A stretch of DNA of 64,000 bases from Zooshikella harenae (GCF_018837975.1 NZ_JAGSOY010000015.1:27185-91184), one strand, 5' to 3'. Shown: positions 8,892 to 18,242, counted from the stretch's first letter. Program-made: numbers and translations. Notes: generated by a model not told the origin, from the letters alone.

Positions 8892-9985
8892 TGACTCAGC
8901 CAGATAACGCGCTCACGCATGATACAAGCAACTCCTATTATCCAAGGCTTAAAAGAGCAGGTTATGGGTATTTTCAATTAGCGCAATGGTCCGTTATTTT
9001 CTCTAAGCGAGCGCTGTATCTTTACCTGCTACTATGGCTGGTACTGTTGATTGCAGGGGTATTTACCTTGACGCAGGGGTCAGTCACGATCAGCTTCCAT
9101 GACTTTTGGCTACTGTGTCAGGGGCAGGGACAATCTGCTCAGCAGTTATTAATGTGGGAAATACGCTGGCCCAGATTATTAGCTGGTGTGGTAACCGGGG
9201 TTGCGTTGGCGGCTGCGGGTACTTTATTGCAGCAAGTCACCCAAAATTGGTTGTCCTCTCCAGAAGTATTGGGTGTTAATGAGGGAGCCACATTTTTGCT
9301 GTTACTGGGGTTACTGTTAAGTCCTGTAAATATGCTGGGGCCTTGGTGGTTGGCACCCTTAGGTGCGGTACTGGTAGGCGTTATATTGGCATTTTTGGCA
9401 GGTGGTATCGGTGGACGTGGTTATCAGATATTGCTCGTTGGCGTTGCTTTAGCCTACTTTACTCGAGCTATGAATGACCTGCTGATTTCAAGAGCTACAG
9501 CACAGCATGCCAGTGCAGTGCATAGCTGGACCTTAGGTAATTTAGCGAATAGTGATTACACCGAACTGATGCCCGCCAGTCTGCTGCTGATGATTTGTCT
9601 CGTGAGTGCGATAGGTGTGGTTTGGCATTTGCGCTTATTTAAGCTGATGGAGTCTCATGTACAGTCTTTGGGTATTGCCGTCCGTAAAGTACAGTTTGCG
9701 GCTTTGGCCCTTGCATTAGTCATGGCTGGTCTAGGGGTTGGTATTGGTGGGCCAATTAGTTTTGTGGCTATTGCGGCACCCATTTTGGTCGCTCGGTGGT
9801 TGCCACCTCAGGTATTGGGGTTAGGCAATAGTTGCATGTTGGGCGCCACGCTGGTGATTGTGGCTGATACCATAGGGCGTGTGGTGCTGGCTCCAAATGA
9901 GATCCCTGTTGGGGTGATTACCAGCTTATTAGGCGGACCTTTTTTGCTATGGGTTTTATTGCAGGAGAAGGAAGTAAAACACTAA
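8891..9985 (+). CDS. fepG: FecCD-family iron-siderophore permease (FepG-like)
   Basis: This is the second permease of the importer. It has the same family layout as its neighbour: EIRWPRLLAGVVTGVALAAA at about residues 91-110, SPEVLGVNEGA after it, and GGPISFVAIAAPILVARWL in the C-terminal third. The protein is 364 residues with an N-terminal cytoplasmic stretch of about 45. The stop codon shares its last base with the ATPase start. Order (binding protein, two permeases, ATPase) supports one complex. FepD and FepG are assigned by gene order only. Confidence 0.9.
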   Translation: MTQPDNALTHDTSNSYYPRLKRAGYGYFQLAQWSVIFSKRALYLYLLLWLVLLIAGVFTLTQGSVTISFHDFWLLCQGQGQSAQQLLMWEIRWPRLLAGVVTGVALAAAGTLLQQVTQNWLSSPEVLGVNEGATFLLLLGLLLSPVNMLGPWWLAPLGAVLVGVILAFLAGGIGGRGYQILLVGVALAYFTRAMNDLLISRATAQHASAVHSWTLGNLANSDYTELMPASLLLMICLVSAIGVVWHLRLFKLMESHVQSLGIAVRKVQFAALALALVMAGLGVGIGGPISFVAIAAPILVARWLPPQVLGLGNSCMLGATLVIVADTIGRVVLAPNEIPVGVITSLLGGPFLLWVLLQEKEVKH

Positions 9986-10782
9986 TGGCCGTTGCGATTA
10001 AAGTAGAGCAGTTACAGGTTAACTACGGTAGCTACCTTGCCGTAGATAATGTTGAGCTTCAGCTTAAGGTGGGGGAAGTGACTGTCATTGTTGGACCCAA
10101 TGGCTGTGGAAAATCAACATTATTACAAAGTATGGCGCGACTACATCGTCCTTTTCAGGGGCAGATATGGGTCAATGAACAGGATATTTGGCAGCTTCGC
10201 CCTGCACAAGTAGCAAAACAGTTGGCTTTATTACCGCAGTCGCCTGAAGCACCTGGTGAGATGTCCGTTTTAACATTGATTCAGTTTGGGCGTCATCCTC
10301 ACCAAGGTTTATTTCGGCAGTGGTCTGCTGATGATGAGCAAGCCGTGCAGGAGGCTATGGCAAAAACCGGCGTGTCAAACTTGGCTAATCGCTCATTACA
10401 GGCTTTGTCAGGAGGGCAACGTCAGCGCTGCTGGCTGGCAATGGTTTTAGCACAGCAAACACCTGTTGTGTTGCTGGATGAGCCAACGAGCATGCTAGAT
10501 CCTGGTCATCAGCTAGAGGTACTGCAACTGGTCAGGACTTTGGCTCGTCAGGGTAAAGCGATGGTGCTGGTGCTACATGACCTGATTGCGGCGGCCCGTT
10601 TTGCGGATAACCTGGTGGCAATGCGCAACGGAAAGGTCGTGGCCAGTGGTGCTCCCAGGGAAATATTAACCTCAGCGTTAGTCAGGCAGTTATACGATAT
10701 TGAAGCTGATATCCTGATGTCGCCAGAGGATGATGTCCCTGTTGTTGTTGCTAAATCGCTTGCAACCAAAGAGGTGGCTTAA
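9985..10782 (+). CDS. fepC: Iron-siderophore ABC transporter ATP-binding protein (FepC-like)
   Basis: This cytoplasmic ATPase powers siderophore import. Walker A is GPNGCGKST, the signature is LSGGQRQRC, Walker B is VVLLDEPT and the H-loop is VLVLHD. I chose the ATG at 9985, which gives MAVAIKVEQLQVNYG, the normal family N-terminus. It overlaps the upstream TAA stop by one base and follows a purine-rich GGAGAAGGAAG stretch. A longer frame from 9949 would add 12 residues that are coding in the permease. The stop shares a base with the entD start. Confidence 0.93.
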   Translation: MAVAIKVEQLQVNYGSYLAVDNVELQLKVGEVTVIVGPNGCGKSTLLQSMARLHRPFQGQIWVNEQDIWQLRPAQVAKQLALLPQSPEAPGEMSVLTLIQFGRHPHQGLFRQWSADDEQAVQEAMAKTGVSNLANRSLQALSGGQRQRCWLAMVLAQQTPVVLLDEPTSMLDPGHQLEVLQLVRTLARQGKAMVLVLHDLIAAARFADNLVAMRNGKVVASGAPREILTSALVRQLYDIEADILMSPEDDVPVVVAKSLATKEVA

Positions 10783-11564
10783 TGATCAGGGAAGCAGCTA
10801 AATCCATGATAAACAAGCAATTGAGTCAATCTGCGGCTTTGGCGATGATAGGCGCAGATCGACCTTCTCAATTTACTGATATTATCCCAGCCAGTGCGAC
10901 CAATTTTTTGTTTTCAGTTGGTTGCCATTATAAAGTGGAAGATGTCTATTTAGCTGCATTTTTACGGTTAGGAATCACACTGCCTGAGGAGCAAAACAAG
11001 GCCGTATTAAAACGGCAAATTGAATTTATGGCTGGTCGTTATTGTGCACAACAGGCGTTGTATGCTTTTGGTGTTAAACCACCAGTAATGGTCCCAGTGA
11101 ATAAAGATCGTAGTCCACACTGGCCTGATGGGATTGTTGGTGCTATTACCCATAGCGATCATCTTGCACTTGCTGTTGTTGCAGCCAAAAAAAATGTGAC
11201 TGCGCTTGGGATTGATTTAGAAAAAGAGATAGCTACAACCGTTGCCAGGGATATTGCTAAGCAAATTATCTCGTTGACGGAACAAAACAATTGTGCAAAA
11301 TGGGGCTGTCCATTTAATTGGTTTTTAACCCTGGCTTTTTCCGCCAAAGAAAGCCTTTATAAAGCATTATATCCACACGTAAAACAATTTTTTGGTTTTG
11401 AAACCGCAGAGCTTATTGAATTAAATACGTTAGAACAATCATTTCGACTGCAGTTAACAGAGGATTTATCTGTAAATTATAAAGCGGGTGATTGTTTTCG
11501 AGGTATGTATTCATACCAAGAAGGTTTTGTTTGTACGTTGATTATGTGTATAAATAGTGGTTAA
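10782..11564 (+). CDS. entD: 4'-phosphopantetheinyl transferase (EntD-like)
   Basis: This enzyme transfers phosphopantetheine from CoA to the carrier-domain serines of the EntB-like and EntF-like proteins. The Sfp/EntD signature is present: GAITHSDHLALAVVA, then LGIDLEKE with the Mg-binding Asp and Glu, then FSAKESLYKALYP. It is the last gene of the long operon that begins at 149, and every junction from the NRPS onward is overlapping or within about 10 bp. Length (260) is in the family range. Its final position beside the receptor gene resembles the close fepA-entD pairing of enterobacteria. Confidence 0.9.
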   Translation: MIREAAKSMINKQLSQSAALAMIGADRPSQFTDIIPASATNFLFSVGCHYKVEDVYLAAFLRLGITLPEEQNKAVLKRQIEFMAGRYCAQQALYAFGVKPPVMVPVNKDRSPHWPDGIVGAITHSDHLALAVVAAKKNVTALGIDLEKEIATTVARDIAKQIISLTEQNNCAKWGCPFNWFLTLAFSAKESLYKALYPHVKQFFGFETAELIELNTLEQSFRLQLTEDLSVNYKAGDCFRGMYSYQEGFVCTLIMCINSG

Positions 11565-11585
11565 CCAATAGGGCTAATAAAAAGA

Positions 11586-11606
11586 TACCCTAAAATAATT
11601 AGGGTA
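11586..11606. promoter_or_regulatory. Perfect 8-bp hairpin between entD and the receptor gene
   Basis: TACCCTAA and TTAGGGTA form an 8-bp stem around a 5-nt loop, 22 bp after the entD stop. On the plus strand the next bases are A-rich, not T-rich, so it is a poor terminator in that direction. It could be an operator for the receptor gene. It shares the ATACCC/GGGTA pairing seen upstream of entB. Confidence 0.4.
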
Positions 11607-11743
11607 AAAAAAGTATAATTTTTCCGTGAAAGCCTGAGTTACAGACATTTTTTAGCAGTTAATTGCCGGGTCGCAACCGCCTTGCGTGATTCAATATTGC
11701 AAAAGGTAGAAATGCGAGATAAAGGCTCATATCAAAGAAGTTG

Positions 11744-13723
11744 ATGGTGCTTATGTCGTCTAAAATAGGTAACTCAGTTCGTATATCTCCCGTCGCGCTC
11801 GCGGTAGTTGCGGCGATCGCTAACCAATCAGTCGCTGCAGAGACTACTGAAGAGGCTTTGCAGTTGGATAAGTATGTCGTTACAGCAACACAAACATCTC
11901 ATGAATTAACCACTGCACCCGCATCGATGTCAGTGATTACGGGTAAAGCATTACAGGAAACACCTGTATCCGACATCAGTGATGCCATACGACATAGTGA
12001 AGGTATTCACCTGGAACAAAAGGGAAGTAATGGGCGTCGTGGGATTAATATCCGAGGGCTTAGCAGTGCTTATACGCTGGTATTAGTGAATGGCCGTCGT
12101 GTTGACTCTAATGTGTCACTGATTCGTGGTAATGATTTTGATTTATCAACCATTCCTGTTGATCATATTGATCGTATCGAAATTGTGCGTGGACCTATGT
12201 CTGCACTTTATGGGTCAGAAGCGTTAGGTGGCGTGGTTAATATTATTACTAAAAAAGGAACGAATCGGTTTCAAGGTAATGCGAGTATTGATTTTTCATC
12301 GCCTTTTGGCAGTGACGGTGGCAATGAAACTCGGAATAGCATCAGTTTACGAGGTCCATTGGTTGAAAATAAATTATTCTACAGTTTGAGTGTCGATGCC
12401 CAGCATCGTGATGCCTGGACACCTTATCAGGATGACCCCGCCACCGCGAATGCACAGGAAGATAAGCTATCACCTATTGAGAAAAAAGAATTATACAGTG
12501 TAGCGGGTAATTTAAACTGGAAAATAAATGATCAGCAAACATTAGATTTGGATATCACCCATAATAAGGATGAGCGTGATGGCGAATTTTTACAAGGTAG
12601 TAAAAGCAGTATAACAGACCAGGAAATTCGTCGTTATACTTATGGTTTAACTCACTCTGGTCAATGGGCATGGGGTGACTCACAACTGCGTTATTATCGA
12701 GAGGATATGAACTTTACCGAACGTGGTGCTTCAGGTGCGGGTAAAATGGAGCAAACCAACCAAACCGTGGATGGTTTTGTTTCGAAGTTGTTGGGCGATC
12801 ACTTAATGACGACAGGTGCTGAATATCGTCATACTAAGTTAGAAAACGCTCGGGATTTTAAAACTTCGGGTGAAGCAACGGTTTCTCAAAAAGCCGTATT
12901 TCTTCAGGATGAGTGGTTGATTAATCCCAAATGGTCATTCACCTTAGGGGGTCGTCTTGATGACCATGAATATTTTGGTACGCATTTTTCACCCCGTGGT
13001 TATTTAGTCTATACGCCAACAACAGCCTTAACGATTAAAGGCGGTGTAGGTAAAGCCTTTAAGGCACCTTCATTACTGCAGTTGACTGAGGAATATCGAT
13101 TAAAAAGTTGTGGTGGTAGCTGTTTTTTACGAGGTAATCCAGACTTAGACCCAGAAGTGGCTACCAGTTATGAGCTTGGCATTAATTACCAGCAGCCAGG
13201 CTGGCATGTAGGCGCGACAATATTCAGAACGGATGTTGATGATTTGATTCAGCTTCAGTCCAGCTCACAAGTGGTAAATAATACAAGAACCTATGAAAAC
13301 GTAGATGCGGCCCGTATTGATGGCTTAGAGTTAAGTGCTGGAGTAGATTTAACACGTACTGTCTCATTAAGTGCAAATTACACATATACTGATGCCCGTG
13401 ATAAAAATACGGATGAAATACTTCATAAACGTCCTCGTGAAAATGCCAATGTGCGTTTGGATTGGCAAGTAACGGATGCCATGGGAGCTTTTGTCAGAAC
13501 TCATTATGTGGGCGAGCAGGAAGACTCTATTAAAGGCAAAGGTGATGTTGATCTACAAGGATATGCGTTGACTGATGTAGGCGTTACTTATCAGTTAACC
13601 AAAGACCTACAGTTAAGAACTGGCATTACCAATATAGAAGATAAAACCCAGGATTATGACTCAGATTATGGATTTTCTGAGCGGGGTAGAACGGTTTATG
13701 CTGGAGTGAGTTTATCGTTTTAA
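11744..13723 (+). CDS. TonB-dependent outer-membrane siderophore receptor
   Basis: This outer-membrane receptor should import the ferric siderophore. A signal peptide ends near NQSVAAE, and LDKYVVTAT just after it is a TonB-box-like segment. The plug domain (about 45-160) has VLVNGRRVDSN and IDRIEIVRGPMSALYGSEAL. The beta-barrel fills the rest and ends in an aromatic residue (YAGVSLSF), as usual for barrel assembly. Length (660) is nearer IrgA/CirA types than E. coli FepA. Several starts are possible (TTG 11741, ATG 11744, GTG 11747, ATG 11753) behind AAGAAG at 11735. Context supports a catecholate ligand, but the ligand cannot be read from sequence alone. Confidence 0.92.
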   Translation: MVLMSSKIGNSVRISPVALAVVAAIANQSVAAETTEEALQLDKYVVTATQTSHELTTAPASMSVITGKALQETPVSDISDAIRHSEGIHLEQKGSNGRRGINIRGLSSAYTLVLVNGRRVDSNVSLIRGNDFDLSTIPVDHIDRIEIVRGPMSALYGSEALGGVVNIITKKGTNRFQGNASIDFSSPFGSDGGNETRNSISLRGPLVENKLFYSLSVDAQHRDAWTPYQDDPATANAQEDKLSPIEKKELYSVAGNLNWKINDQQTLDLDITHNKDERDGEFLQGSKSSITDQEIRRYTYGLTHSGQWAWGDSQLRYYREDMNFTERGASGAGKMEQTNQTVDGFVSKLLGDHLMTTGAEYRHTKLENARDFKTSGEATVSQKAVFLQDEWLINPKWSFTLGGRLDDHEYFGTHFSPRGYLVYTPTTALTIKGGVGKAFKAPSLLQLTEEYRLKSCGGSCFLRGNPDLDPEVATSYELGINYQQPGWHVGATIFRTDVDDLIQLQSSSQVVNNTRTYENVDAARIDGLELSAGVDLTRTVSLSANYTYTDARDKNTDEILHKRPRENANVRLDWQVTDAMGAFVRTHYVGEQEDSIKGKGDVDLQGYALTDVGVTYQLTKDLQLRTGITNIEDKTQDYDSDYGFSERGRTVYAGVSLSF

Positions 13724-13798
13724 TTTATACCTTTTACAGGCCGGTTTATGTTGGCTTCCTAAACGCGTTTGCTATAGCAACATGTTTATTAGAATGGA

Positions 13799-13900
13799 AA
13801 AGGCAGGATTATTTCTACAGAACCGTTTGCCGCAAGGATGCGGCAGCCGAGCCTCCAGGGAAGGATATACGGCGTGTTCAGTAGAGATATTCCTGCCTTT
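13799..13900. repeat. Dispersed structured repeat, copy 1
   Basis: A conserved core (about 13822-13880) contains GCCGCAAGGATGCGGC, a 6-bp hairpin with an AGGA loop, then GCCTCCAGGGAAGGAT. The core is enclosed by a 20-bp inverted repeat, 13799-13818 against 13881-13900, matching at 18 of 20 positions. The same core recurs at about 21123-21190 with a different outer stem. CATGTTTA occurs on both sides (13781 and 13906) and could be a target duplication or chance. One frame reads RMRQPSLQGRIYGVF, a string I recall from many small spurious proteins in marine gammaproteobacteria; I could not check this. Confidence 0.7.
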
Positions 13901-14020
13901 GGAATCATGTTTAATGGCACATCTAATAATACACTTTTTCTGTGAACGCTGTTTCCACGCTACTCTGATCTTCATTGTATTAGGTATAAAAAAAGTATAT
14001 TTCCGAATTGTAAAAATACT

Positions 14021-14800
14021 ATGAACTTTTCTAAAGATATTATTGTTGTCTCAGGAGCAGCCAATGGTATTGGTTTAGCTACGGTAAATCACTTGCTGGA
14101 TAAAGGTGCACAGGTTATTGCATTAGACAATGACAAAGTCGCACTCGATGTACTTTCTGAAAAAAAATGGCTGAACAAGATAAACCTTTCTACTTATCAG
14201 GTTGATGTTGCCAACAGTCATGAAGTTGAGCAGGTTATTCAGCATATTGAAGATTCTATTGGTGCTATTGATAAATTAGTGTGCTCATCAGGCATTTTAA
14301 GAATGGGAGCATTAAATACGCTAAGTGACGAAGATTGGTATAAAACATTTGCAGTTAATACAACCGGAGTATTTCATCTTTGCCGTGCCGTAACATTACG
14401 GATGCAGCAACGTAAACAAGGTGCGGTTGTGGCTGTGAGTTCTAACGCCGCCTCAGTGCCTAGAGCTAACATGGGGGCTTATGCAGCATCAAAAGCAGCG
14501 GTGACCAGTTTAATTAAATGTTTAGGCTTAGAATTAGCCGCTGATAATATCCGTTGTAATATTGTGTCACCAGGGTCTACGGATACTCAAATGCAACGAC
14601 AATTATGGACAGATGATTCGGGCCCTCAACGGGTGATTGAAGGGGATTTAGCGAACTATCGGCTGGGTATTCCATTACAAAAGATTGCAACTGTGGATGA
14701 TATTACACAGGCAATTTTATTTTTACTATCTGACCATGCGAGTCATATTACCATGCATGATTTACGTGTTGATGGTGGGGCAACTTTAGGAGCTGTTTAA
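14021..14800 (+). CDS. entA: 2,3-dihydro-2,3-dihydroxybenzoate dehydrogenase (EntA-like)
   Basis: This short-chain dehydrogenase should oxidise the EntB product to 2,3-dihydroxybenzoate with NAD. It has the Rossmann motif GAANGIG near the N-terminus, the catalytic Ser region AVSSNAAS, and YAASK holding the catalytic Tyr and Lys. The C-terminal DLRVDGGATLGA is typical of EntA/DhbA/VibA. Length is 259. The start is the ATG at 14021 with no good SD. It lies alone, 297 bp after the receptor gene, and ends in a strong hairpin, so it is probably its own transcript. The stretch before it shares a promoter-like element with the receptor gene. Confidence 0.88.
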   Translation: MNFSKDIIVVSGAANGIGLATVNHLLDKGAQVIALDNDKVALDVLSEKKWLNKINLSTYQVDVANSHEVEQVIQHIEDSIGAIDKLVCSSGILRMGALNTLSDEDWYKTFAVNTTGVFHLCRAVTLRMQQRKQGAVVAVSSNAASVPRANMGAYAASKAAVTSLIKCLGLELAADNIRCNIVSPGSTDTQMQRQLWTDDSGPQRVIEGDLANYRLGIPLQKIATVDDITQAILFLLSDHASHITMHDLRVDGGATLGAV

Positions 14801-14814
14801 ATTAACATATAGCT

Positions 14815-14850
14815 CTCCCTACTAGAAAAAAAGATAGTAGGGAGTTTCTC
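14815..14850 (+). terminator. Rho-independent terminator after entA
   Basis: CTCCCTACTA (14815-14824) and TAGTAGGGAG (14835-14844) pair perfectly over 10 bp around a 10-nt A-rich loop, followed by TTTCTC. It lies 15 bp after the entA stop and before the convergent minus-strand gene. Confidence 0.8.
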
Positions 14851-14926
14851 TAAAGCTTACAGTCTAATTTGAAGGTGGCGTACTTTAAAAATATATAAAG
14901 TGTTTTCCCTAAAATTTAAGGTTATA

Positions 14927-17290
14927 TTAATTAAACTGTACCCATTTGTTGTGTGTAAGATAGCGTACTCCAAACACTTTTTCTGCTAGCCACTGATCAT
15001 TTCCAAGTTTAAAGTGAGCTATTGCTTTAGAGTCACCATCAGGGCCATCAGCCTTTCCTAACCAATAACCTGCGAAACAGTCTTCATTTTCTTTTAACTT
15101 ACAGTTTCTGCCATCATAAGCGTACATAACTCCAATTTGATTATTAGCTTTATGAATTAAGTTAGCTTTAACCTGTTTGGTAATTTCATCTTGTTCTGCA
15201 AGTGTAAATGTGTAATCAGGTGTACTGCTATCAAATTTAATATTAAACCAATCATGAGTAATTATTCGACGAATGATGTAAACTTTTTTCTTTTTCTTAA
15301 ACCACCGTTTTTTCTTTTTTGTTTGTACAATAGTTTCAATGAATTTATATAAATTATATTTTGCGACATATCCTCGACGCACTTCTTCTTCGAACTCGTA
15401 ATTTAAGGAAGGAGCTATATGAGCTGCTAATTTGTTTGTATCTTGAGGATAAAGGCTATCAGGGGCATATGATAAGCAGTATCCGCTCATACTTAAACCA
15501 ATGGTACTGTTAATGTGCTCTGGAGCATTAACCGTTTCAGAAGGATAACGTTGTATGGTATTGTTAATCGTTCCCTCTCCCGTCGGCATTAAGGCTGACT
15601 CGTAGCCTAATAAGTTACTATCTTCCACTTTGGTATAGAGCACATTGGGTAAGCTGATATCGATATCACCAATGGGTGTTTCCTGTTGCTGTCGAGGCAA
15701 GGTGGCAATGACTTTAACATTGGTTAATGGCATGGGTTTAAAGGTGACATCAAGTTTACTGTTTAATGCTTGATACTGTTGAAGTTGATCCTGCCAGTTA
15801 AGGTTATAACGCACTTTTGCTGTGGCACCATCTAACTGAGCATACTCTTTAAAAACAGCCAGTTCTTTATTGGCTAATTTATAATACTGGCTTAACACAT
15901 TATTTAATTGCTGATCCAATTCAACTAATGCCACTAGCTGTAATTCATAAGCATTAATCGCTTCATCATACGCAGCTTGCTTTTCACGACGCAGTTTTAC
16001 GGCTTGGTCTAAAGCGGACCCAAGTTGGTTTAGTTTAGCTTGTTGGGTGGTTAATAATTGCTGTTCATTAGGGCAGCTACCACTGACATTGTTGGCTAAA
16101 GACAAACAAGTTTCCCACTGATAATCTAGTCGCGCATATTCTCGTTTAGCTTTTAACCATGCTTCATGCGCTTTATACTCTTCAGTATAAGCTGCTTGTA
16201 ACGCTTGATAAGCCGATGTTTTCGTAGCCACCAATGCTCGCAAAGACTGAGCTTCATCCAAAGAACCGACAATGGTTTTATAACGAGAGGTTAAGTCCCC
16301 TAGTTGAGTCACCACCTGTTGTTTGGCTTTTACGGTACTTACCAATACAGGGCAGACTGATGTAGTATTTTCAGCAGGAATTAATTGTTCTAGTGTGGTA
16401 GTACCCGTTTGAGGAGGGGTGACATAAGCTGTGCGACAGATATCATCATACAAAACTGTTGATGGGTTTTGAGAGGGGTGGTTTGTCAGTAAATCTCGAT
16501 TACAAAAACGACTCCTATAACGAGAGGGGCCTTGGTAATTACCTACCCCCGTGTCAAGCTGTATTGACGAAAGAAGGTTATCTTTTTGAACATATTGAAT
16601 ATACGATATATTTGAGTTTAACTTTTTGAATACAATGTCATCTTTTCCATCATTATTTCTATCTTGTATTAATATCTTATACTTATCCAAGTAGAAATCA
16701 TTGAATGCTTGGGAAGAAATTAGAATAGGTGTATCTTTACCTTCCAGTTGTACAGTATTTGTTGGGTCTATACTTATAAGATTATTATGTCCAACTAAAT
16801 TTCTGATTCCGTAAAAAGCAATTTTTGCAAGTGGTTTTGGAGGCTCAGCATTGTCCGCCCAACCATAGAGAATAAATAAAATATTCCTATTCTCCTGCTT
16901 ATACTGTAGTAAAACGTCGTATAACCCATCACCATTGAAATCCCCATAGTTTTCACTTAAAAGAATGGCACTATTTGATATTTTCTGAAAAGGGCCAAGT
17001 GTGAGGTAACCAGGTTCATCACATACAACATAATTATATTCCCACTCAATAGGATCAACCCAGTAATCACATTTTCTATTATCGTAATAACTGAAAGATG
17101 AGTTTTTATTCTCATCGTTTGATTTAACTGATAGAGCAAGGTAGCTATGCAACTTTCCATCATCAATATATTGCCAGGTTCTTAGCAGATTCCATTTATA
17201 AGTATATTGGCCGGGATAAAATTCAACTGAGTGGGCACTTTGTAATATTCCCAAAAATAATATGATTAATAATAGCTTCTTCTTGTTCAT
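14927..17290 (-). CDS. Large secreted protein of unknown function
   Basis: I do not recognise a family. A signal peptide (MNKKKLLLIILFLGILQSAHS) makes it an exported protein of 787 residues. The N-terminal third has two acidic loops, DFNGDGLYD and DRNNDGKDD, as in FG-GAP/VCBS calcium-binding repeats. Residues about 315-490 are rich in Ala, Gln, Lys and Glu with few Gly or Pro and look like a long coiled coil, with a paired-cysteine loop (CLSLANNVSGSC). The C-terminal third has a very basic stretch (KKKKRWFKKKKK) and a final segment with GRNCKLKENEDCFAGYW. It lies on the same strand as three DUF4360-type genes and a hairpin separates them. No function can be assigned. Confidence 0.75.
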   Translation of the reverse strand: MNKKKLLLIILFLGILQSAHSVEFYPGQYTYKWNLLRTWQYIDDGKLHSYLALSVKSNDENKNSSFSYYDNRKCDYWVDPIEWEYNYVVCDEPGYLTLGPFQKISNSAILLSENYGDFNGDGLYDVLLQYKQENRNILFILYGWADNAEPPKPLAKIAFYGIRNLVGHNNLISIDPTNTVQLEGKDTPILISSQAFNDFYLDKYKILIQDRNNDGKDDIVFKKLNSNISYIQYVQKDNLLSSIQLDTGVGNYQGPSRYRSRFCNRDLLTNHPSQNPSTVLYDDICRTAYVTPPQTGTTTLEQLIPAENTTSVCPVLVSTVKAKQQVVTQLGDLTSRYKTIVGSLDEAQSLRALVATKTSAYQALQAAYTEEYKAHEAWLKAKREYARLDYQWETCLSLANNVSGSCPNEQQLLTTQQAKLNQLGSALDQAVKLRREKQAAYDEAINAYELQLVALVELDQQLNNVLSQYYKLANKELAVFKEYAQLDGATAKVRYNLNWQDQLQQYQALNSKLDVTFKPMPLTNVKVIATLPRQQQETPIGDIDISLPNVLYTKVEDSNLLGYESALMPTGEGTINNTIQRYPSETVNAPEHINSTIGLSMSGYCLSYAPDSLYPQDTNKLAAHIAPSLNYEFEEEVRRGYVAKYNLYKFIETIVQTKKKKRWFKKKKKVYIIRRIITHDWFNIKFDSSTPDYTFTLAEQDEITKQVKANLIHKANNQIGVMYAYDGRNCKLKENEDCFAGYWLGKADGPDGDSKAIAHFKLGNDQWLAEKVFGVRYLTHNKWVQFN

Positions 17291-17494
17291 TTTTATGATT
17301 AAATATTGTAAATTGTTGGATGCTTATTAACTTGTAATGCTAGCGTATTATAGGGTTATCATGAAGCGTTGAATAGCAGTTTAACAAAAAATATGACTTA
17401 GATATGCTATTCATTTTGGGGTGAGGCTATATGTTTAATGACGGTAGCGGATAATAGTCATGTTTTGTTGCTTTTTTGTGTATACCGAACAAAC

Positions 17495-17518
17495 TTTAGG
17501 CTAGCCACCTAGCCTGAA
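17495..17518 (-). terminator. Candidate terminator after the first DUF4360-type gene
   Basis: AGGCTAG and CTAGCCT pair around a CCAC loop, extended outward by AT pairs with one G-U. Read on the minus strand the stem is followed by GTTTGTT. It lies about 55 bp past the end of the minus-strand gene at 17574. Confidence 0.55.
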
Positions 17519-17573
17519 GCCCGTTCTAGTATAATTGTTTAATGATGCAGTTATTGTAGAACACCTATAAAGT

Positions 17574-18242
17574 CTAACGGCAACGTTTATAATCCAATTT
17601 ATAGGTAATATTAGCGGCACCTTCATCAATATGAATAATTGAGTCTTTGCCTTTAATACTCAATTGAAGCTTAGCTTTTAAATTGGCTGACTGTTCGCCA
17701 CATCGTGTATAAGGAGTTCTACCTTCAGAAGTCAACACAATGTCTTGGGTGCTGCCATAGTCATAATAATAGGTGCGTTGTGTTTTAGGCATACGACGAT
17801 GATTTAGTTGTCTACGGATATCGACTTTGGCTGCACCATGACGATTAAATTGTGCTGTTCCTTCAACCCCTAAACTTTTAAACCCTACACGATAACCTGC
17901 AGGGATTTTAATAGGAATGTTGATGGTACAATTGCTGATGGCTGGTCTTCGACCAGCAGCTTGTGCAAAAAACTGGTTAAAAATAATATCAATGCTTCCA
18001 TCATCGTTGGCATCAATTATAGTTCCATTTTTTGAGCAGTAAGTCACTTGGTACCTTGCTGCGCCATCAGGTGAAGGTGGGGGCTCTGCATGGTCGCCCG
18101 TATTTTCGCCTTCTATTGATACATCACCAATTTCAGGCGTTATCGCATTAGCAGTGAGCGATAGGGTAGTGAGGGTACACATAAGAAGTGTTTTGTAAAA
18201 GGTCATTGAACTGCTTTCCTTTACGACTAAATTTACACACAA
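17574..18242 (-). CDS. Secreted DUF4360-type protein A
   Basis: This is an exported protein of 222 residues. A signal peptide ends near SLTANA. The mature part follows the DUF4360 plan: a first Cys (VTYCSKNG), a D-x-N-D-D-G-S-I-D-I-I-F segment with NQFFAQ, a basic C-x-I motif (ISNCTINIPIKIPAGY), a G-x-A-x-F-N strand, a conserved CGEQ, and a C-terminal Cys (LDYKRC). A family of unknown function with members in fungi and bacteria shares this layout. The start may be the ATG at 18206 (MTFYKTLLM), which gives a more normal signal peptide than the upstream Met. It is the first of three related genes on this strand, and its long charged N-terminal insert (about 40-60) is specific to it. Confidence 0.75.
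   Translation of the reverse strand: MCVNLVVKESSSMTFYKTLLMCTLTTLSLTANAITPEIGDVSIEGENTGDHAEPPPSPDGAARYQVTYCSKNGTIIDANDDGSIDIIFNQFFAQAAGRRPAISNCTINIPIKIPAGYRVGFKSLGVEGTAQFNRHGAAKVDIRRQLNHRRMPKTQRTYYYDYGSTQDIVLTSEGRTPYTRCGEQSANLKAKLQLSIKGKDSIIHIDEGAANITYKLDYKRCR

Noticed and set aside
13782..14024. 80-codon frame across repeat copy 1
   Set aside because: It runs through the repeat core and inverted repeat, and no SD or conserved sequence supports it. Similar frames arise in any copy of the element.
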